Part shown: one piece after another, positions 61,970-64,000 of the stretch
How positions within the stretch are numbered: the first letter of the stretch is position 1
How the letters are laid out: each line of letters starts with the position of its first letter
Assembly: GCA_009617715.1 (NCBI GenBank)
Contig: VTFK01000523.1
Coordinates: 1-64,000 of the forward strand
Length of the DNA: 64,000 bases
From: Plectrocnemia conspersa
Taxonomy: Eukaryota > Arthropoda > Insecta > Trichoptera > Polycentropodidae
Direction: 5' to 3'
Notes under the pieces: model-generated
Seen by the model: the letters and a program-made list of their open reading frames with translations, nothing else
Told to the model about the DNA's origin: nothing
Database searches by the model: none
Made by a program: the position numbers and the translations under genes

Positions 61970-64000
61970 GGCAGTACATATCTATGTATAACCTAGTCCA
62001 TATCTATGTAAAACGGAATAATATATATAAAAACACCACACCCTATACTTATATTTATAATGTTAATGTGTACAATAGTTTGAAAATCCAAATTACGCAA
62101 TTAATAACGAGATAAAAGCATCTTTAATTAGGACCTAATCCCGAACCTCATTTCCAACATTTAGTTCAATGCAGAGTAAGAAATAACGGAGATTAATATT
62201 ATAAAAAATTACATTTATTTTTTAAGAACAAATATCTACATTATTTTTGGTGGCAATCGCTCAAAAAGCTATAATCTCTCTATACCAGATGTTTGTCAAT
62301 TTATTTAATTCAAAGTCAAAATCACTTTTAATATTGATTGACATATCAAAACAATTATTTTAAATGCTTTTCCAACGACAACTCTCACACAAAATCATCC
62401 CTGTCAAAATTTAAATACTTCGTACCGCTCGAAAATTAAACGACTGAAATTACTTTCAAAGTATTTTTTTTAAAGTACGTCAAATACTTTCGATTTTTGA
62501 TTATGATTCATTGGATAAAGATTCCATACGAATACTTTATAGCAAAATGGTAGTCATCTGCTAACGACATCTATTCAAGAATAATTTATAAGCGGACCTT
62601 AGAACAAATGACCCATTATTGCCCTACGAAGTTGTATATGGTACCCAAGGCTCGTCCCAGCGACACTAATCGCATCTGCGAAGGGTCTTCTCAAATTACA
62701 GTACAAGGATGTTGTTAAAAGGGTTGCTTATTAATTTATTCATTCCCCCTGTTGACGCGCGTGATGTCTCCATGGCGTATATTCTTAACAAATCAAATTC
62801 CTTCGTGCCACAAGAAAGTATATTTTTCAGAACTGGTATTACTCTAATGTCCGAAATCAATTTAGGGATTTTGTTGTTTCTGAAAAGCACTTCACATTCA
62901 ATTATTGCTTTAATTCTTAGACCCATTTCAACTCCAGTTACGACCCTGTTCAAAAATCCATAGAGCATAGGGATCCGATCGTCGATGGTATTCCACACGA
63001 GTGCTCTTAAAATAATTAATAAATAATCCGTTTATTTTGAATGTATTTTAATTAAATGTTTTCGTACCACGTTCTAAATTAATTGAACATTAATAATATA
63101 TGTACTCAAAAATAAAAAATATAATACAAAGCACATTAATAAATATATATCGAATTAAATCAGAATATATTAATAAATTTATTTGTAATGCAATAATGTG
63201 TATTGAACCACCAAATAACTAAAAAAATATTTTGTTGTGAATTGAACATTAAACTGTCATAATTTTTCTAGTAATCTTAAAACAGTGTAGTAATTACTAT
63301 ACTGTTTTAAGTTTAATGATATTTTTAAATTATTTTTTTAAGTTTAACCGGACATCCAGGTAAAACTCGGATAACCAGTAACGATGAAAAACTAAGACAT
63401 AAAATCACATAAAGAAAGATAAGATATGCCTGAAGCGACACTAGAATACAATCAGATGGCTTACTAAGTAATCATAGGCATGTGCTCCAGGCGGTTAAAG
63501 TAAAAGGATTTTCTTGACGAATAACAAAAAAGTTTCCTTAACCAAAGATAAATAAAACTTGTTTAATATTCAGTGAATGCTAAAGAATATTTCCGAATTA
63601 AATTAAAGCAAAAAGTGGACTAATTTATGCACAGTGGTTAATCTGTATAGCGCTACACCATAAAACCATTTTTTTATTATGTATATATTCATAATTTTTA
63701 TATATTTTTTTAATATTGAAAACTGCTTTAACTTATCTATGTACTAAACAAATTTATAAAACTTAATTTAAGTGGATGATTAGCAATATAACGCTAGTGT
63801 AAGAGTATAAAAATCAACTGGATATTAAGTTTAAGTAACCCTATTTTATTGCATAGTTATTTTATTACTTTAACAATTAAATTGAACACATTTGAAGCAA
63901 TGCGCGGAAAAGATAGAACCATTAGAAAATTCATGAATGTATAGATCAATGCAATAAACGAAAAGGTAAAATTTAGGAAATGATAAATTCACTTCATTTA
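61970..64000. other. AT-rich end of window
   Basis: Apart from the unidentified minus-strand frame at 62696-62998 and a moderately complex lead-in from 62340, this is AT-rich sequence with no recognised gene, repeat pair or RNA. Confidence 0.4.
62696..62998 (-). other. Unidentified 100-codon open frame
   Basis: A minus-strand frame begins MWNTIDDRIPMLYGFL and ends near NKLISNPFNNILVL, with mixed composition that looks more protein-like than most frames here. No domain is recognised. The plus strand is open over the same bases (62709-62963). It may be a fragment of a transposon protein or a single-exon gene piece, and has no nearby splice or poly(A) evidence. Confidence 0.3.

Overview
This window is AT-rich (roughly 70-75% A+T by eye), gene-poor eukaryotic nuclear DNA. 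I read it as insect, most likely lepidopteran. The reasons are the mix of decayed transposons (Jockey-like and RTE-like LINEs, a mariner, hAT-type elements, tRNA-derived SINEs), the lack of bacterial-style gene packing or long ORFs, and one arthropod-style promoter with a short first coding exon. The taxon is an inference; no sequence comparison could be run.

The only credible host-gene part is near the middle on the + strand. A CpG-bearing promoter candidate at about 31.56-31.70 kb has a consensus NRF-1/Ewg palindrome and a TCAGT initiator. It is followed by a leader with upstream ORFs and a short coding exon (31973-32024, MVDPLKIFWVLTNSTYL plus one base) that ends in a strong GGTAAGT donor. 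From memory, this peptide and its splice phase fit an alternative 5' exon of an insect neural cadherin (CadN). On that reading, bases 32025-64000 are the start of a very large intron, and 1-31.5 kb is intergenic or intronic to longer isoforms.

Layout. 1-9 kb holds a perfect 17-bp-arm hairpin, a SINE abutting a LINE fragment, a hAT-type non-autonomous element (5330-5790), another LINE fragment and a second SINE copy. 9.7-16.4 kb holds two of three copies of an unidentified dispersed repeat, one of them nested in a second hAT-type element (13377-14800), and a spaced 250-bp direct repeat. 17.6-21.2 kb has a Jockey-like LINE fragment (- strand) and an RTE-like fragment (+ strand) whose catalytic centre is deleted. 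29.6-30.1 kb has a probable RNase H-type LINE tail (- strand). 39.6-40.05 kb is a diverged tandem duplication. 45.04-45.13 kb is a pre-miRNA-like or MITE-like hairpin. 50.4-51.1 kb is the third dispersed-repeat copy. A 133-bp (TA)n tract lies at 52.54 kb. 53.4-56.3 kb is a transposon graveyard: two Jockey-like fragments in opposite orientation and a mariner transposase relic. The rest is AT-rich DNA with scattered islands of more complex, GC-richer sequence that could be regulatory.

No intact transposase, reverse transcriptase or functional tRNA is visible. Every mobile element carries stops or frameshifts. I found no CRISPR array, operon or viral genome.
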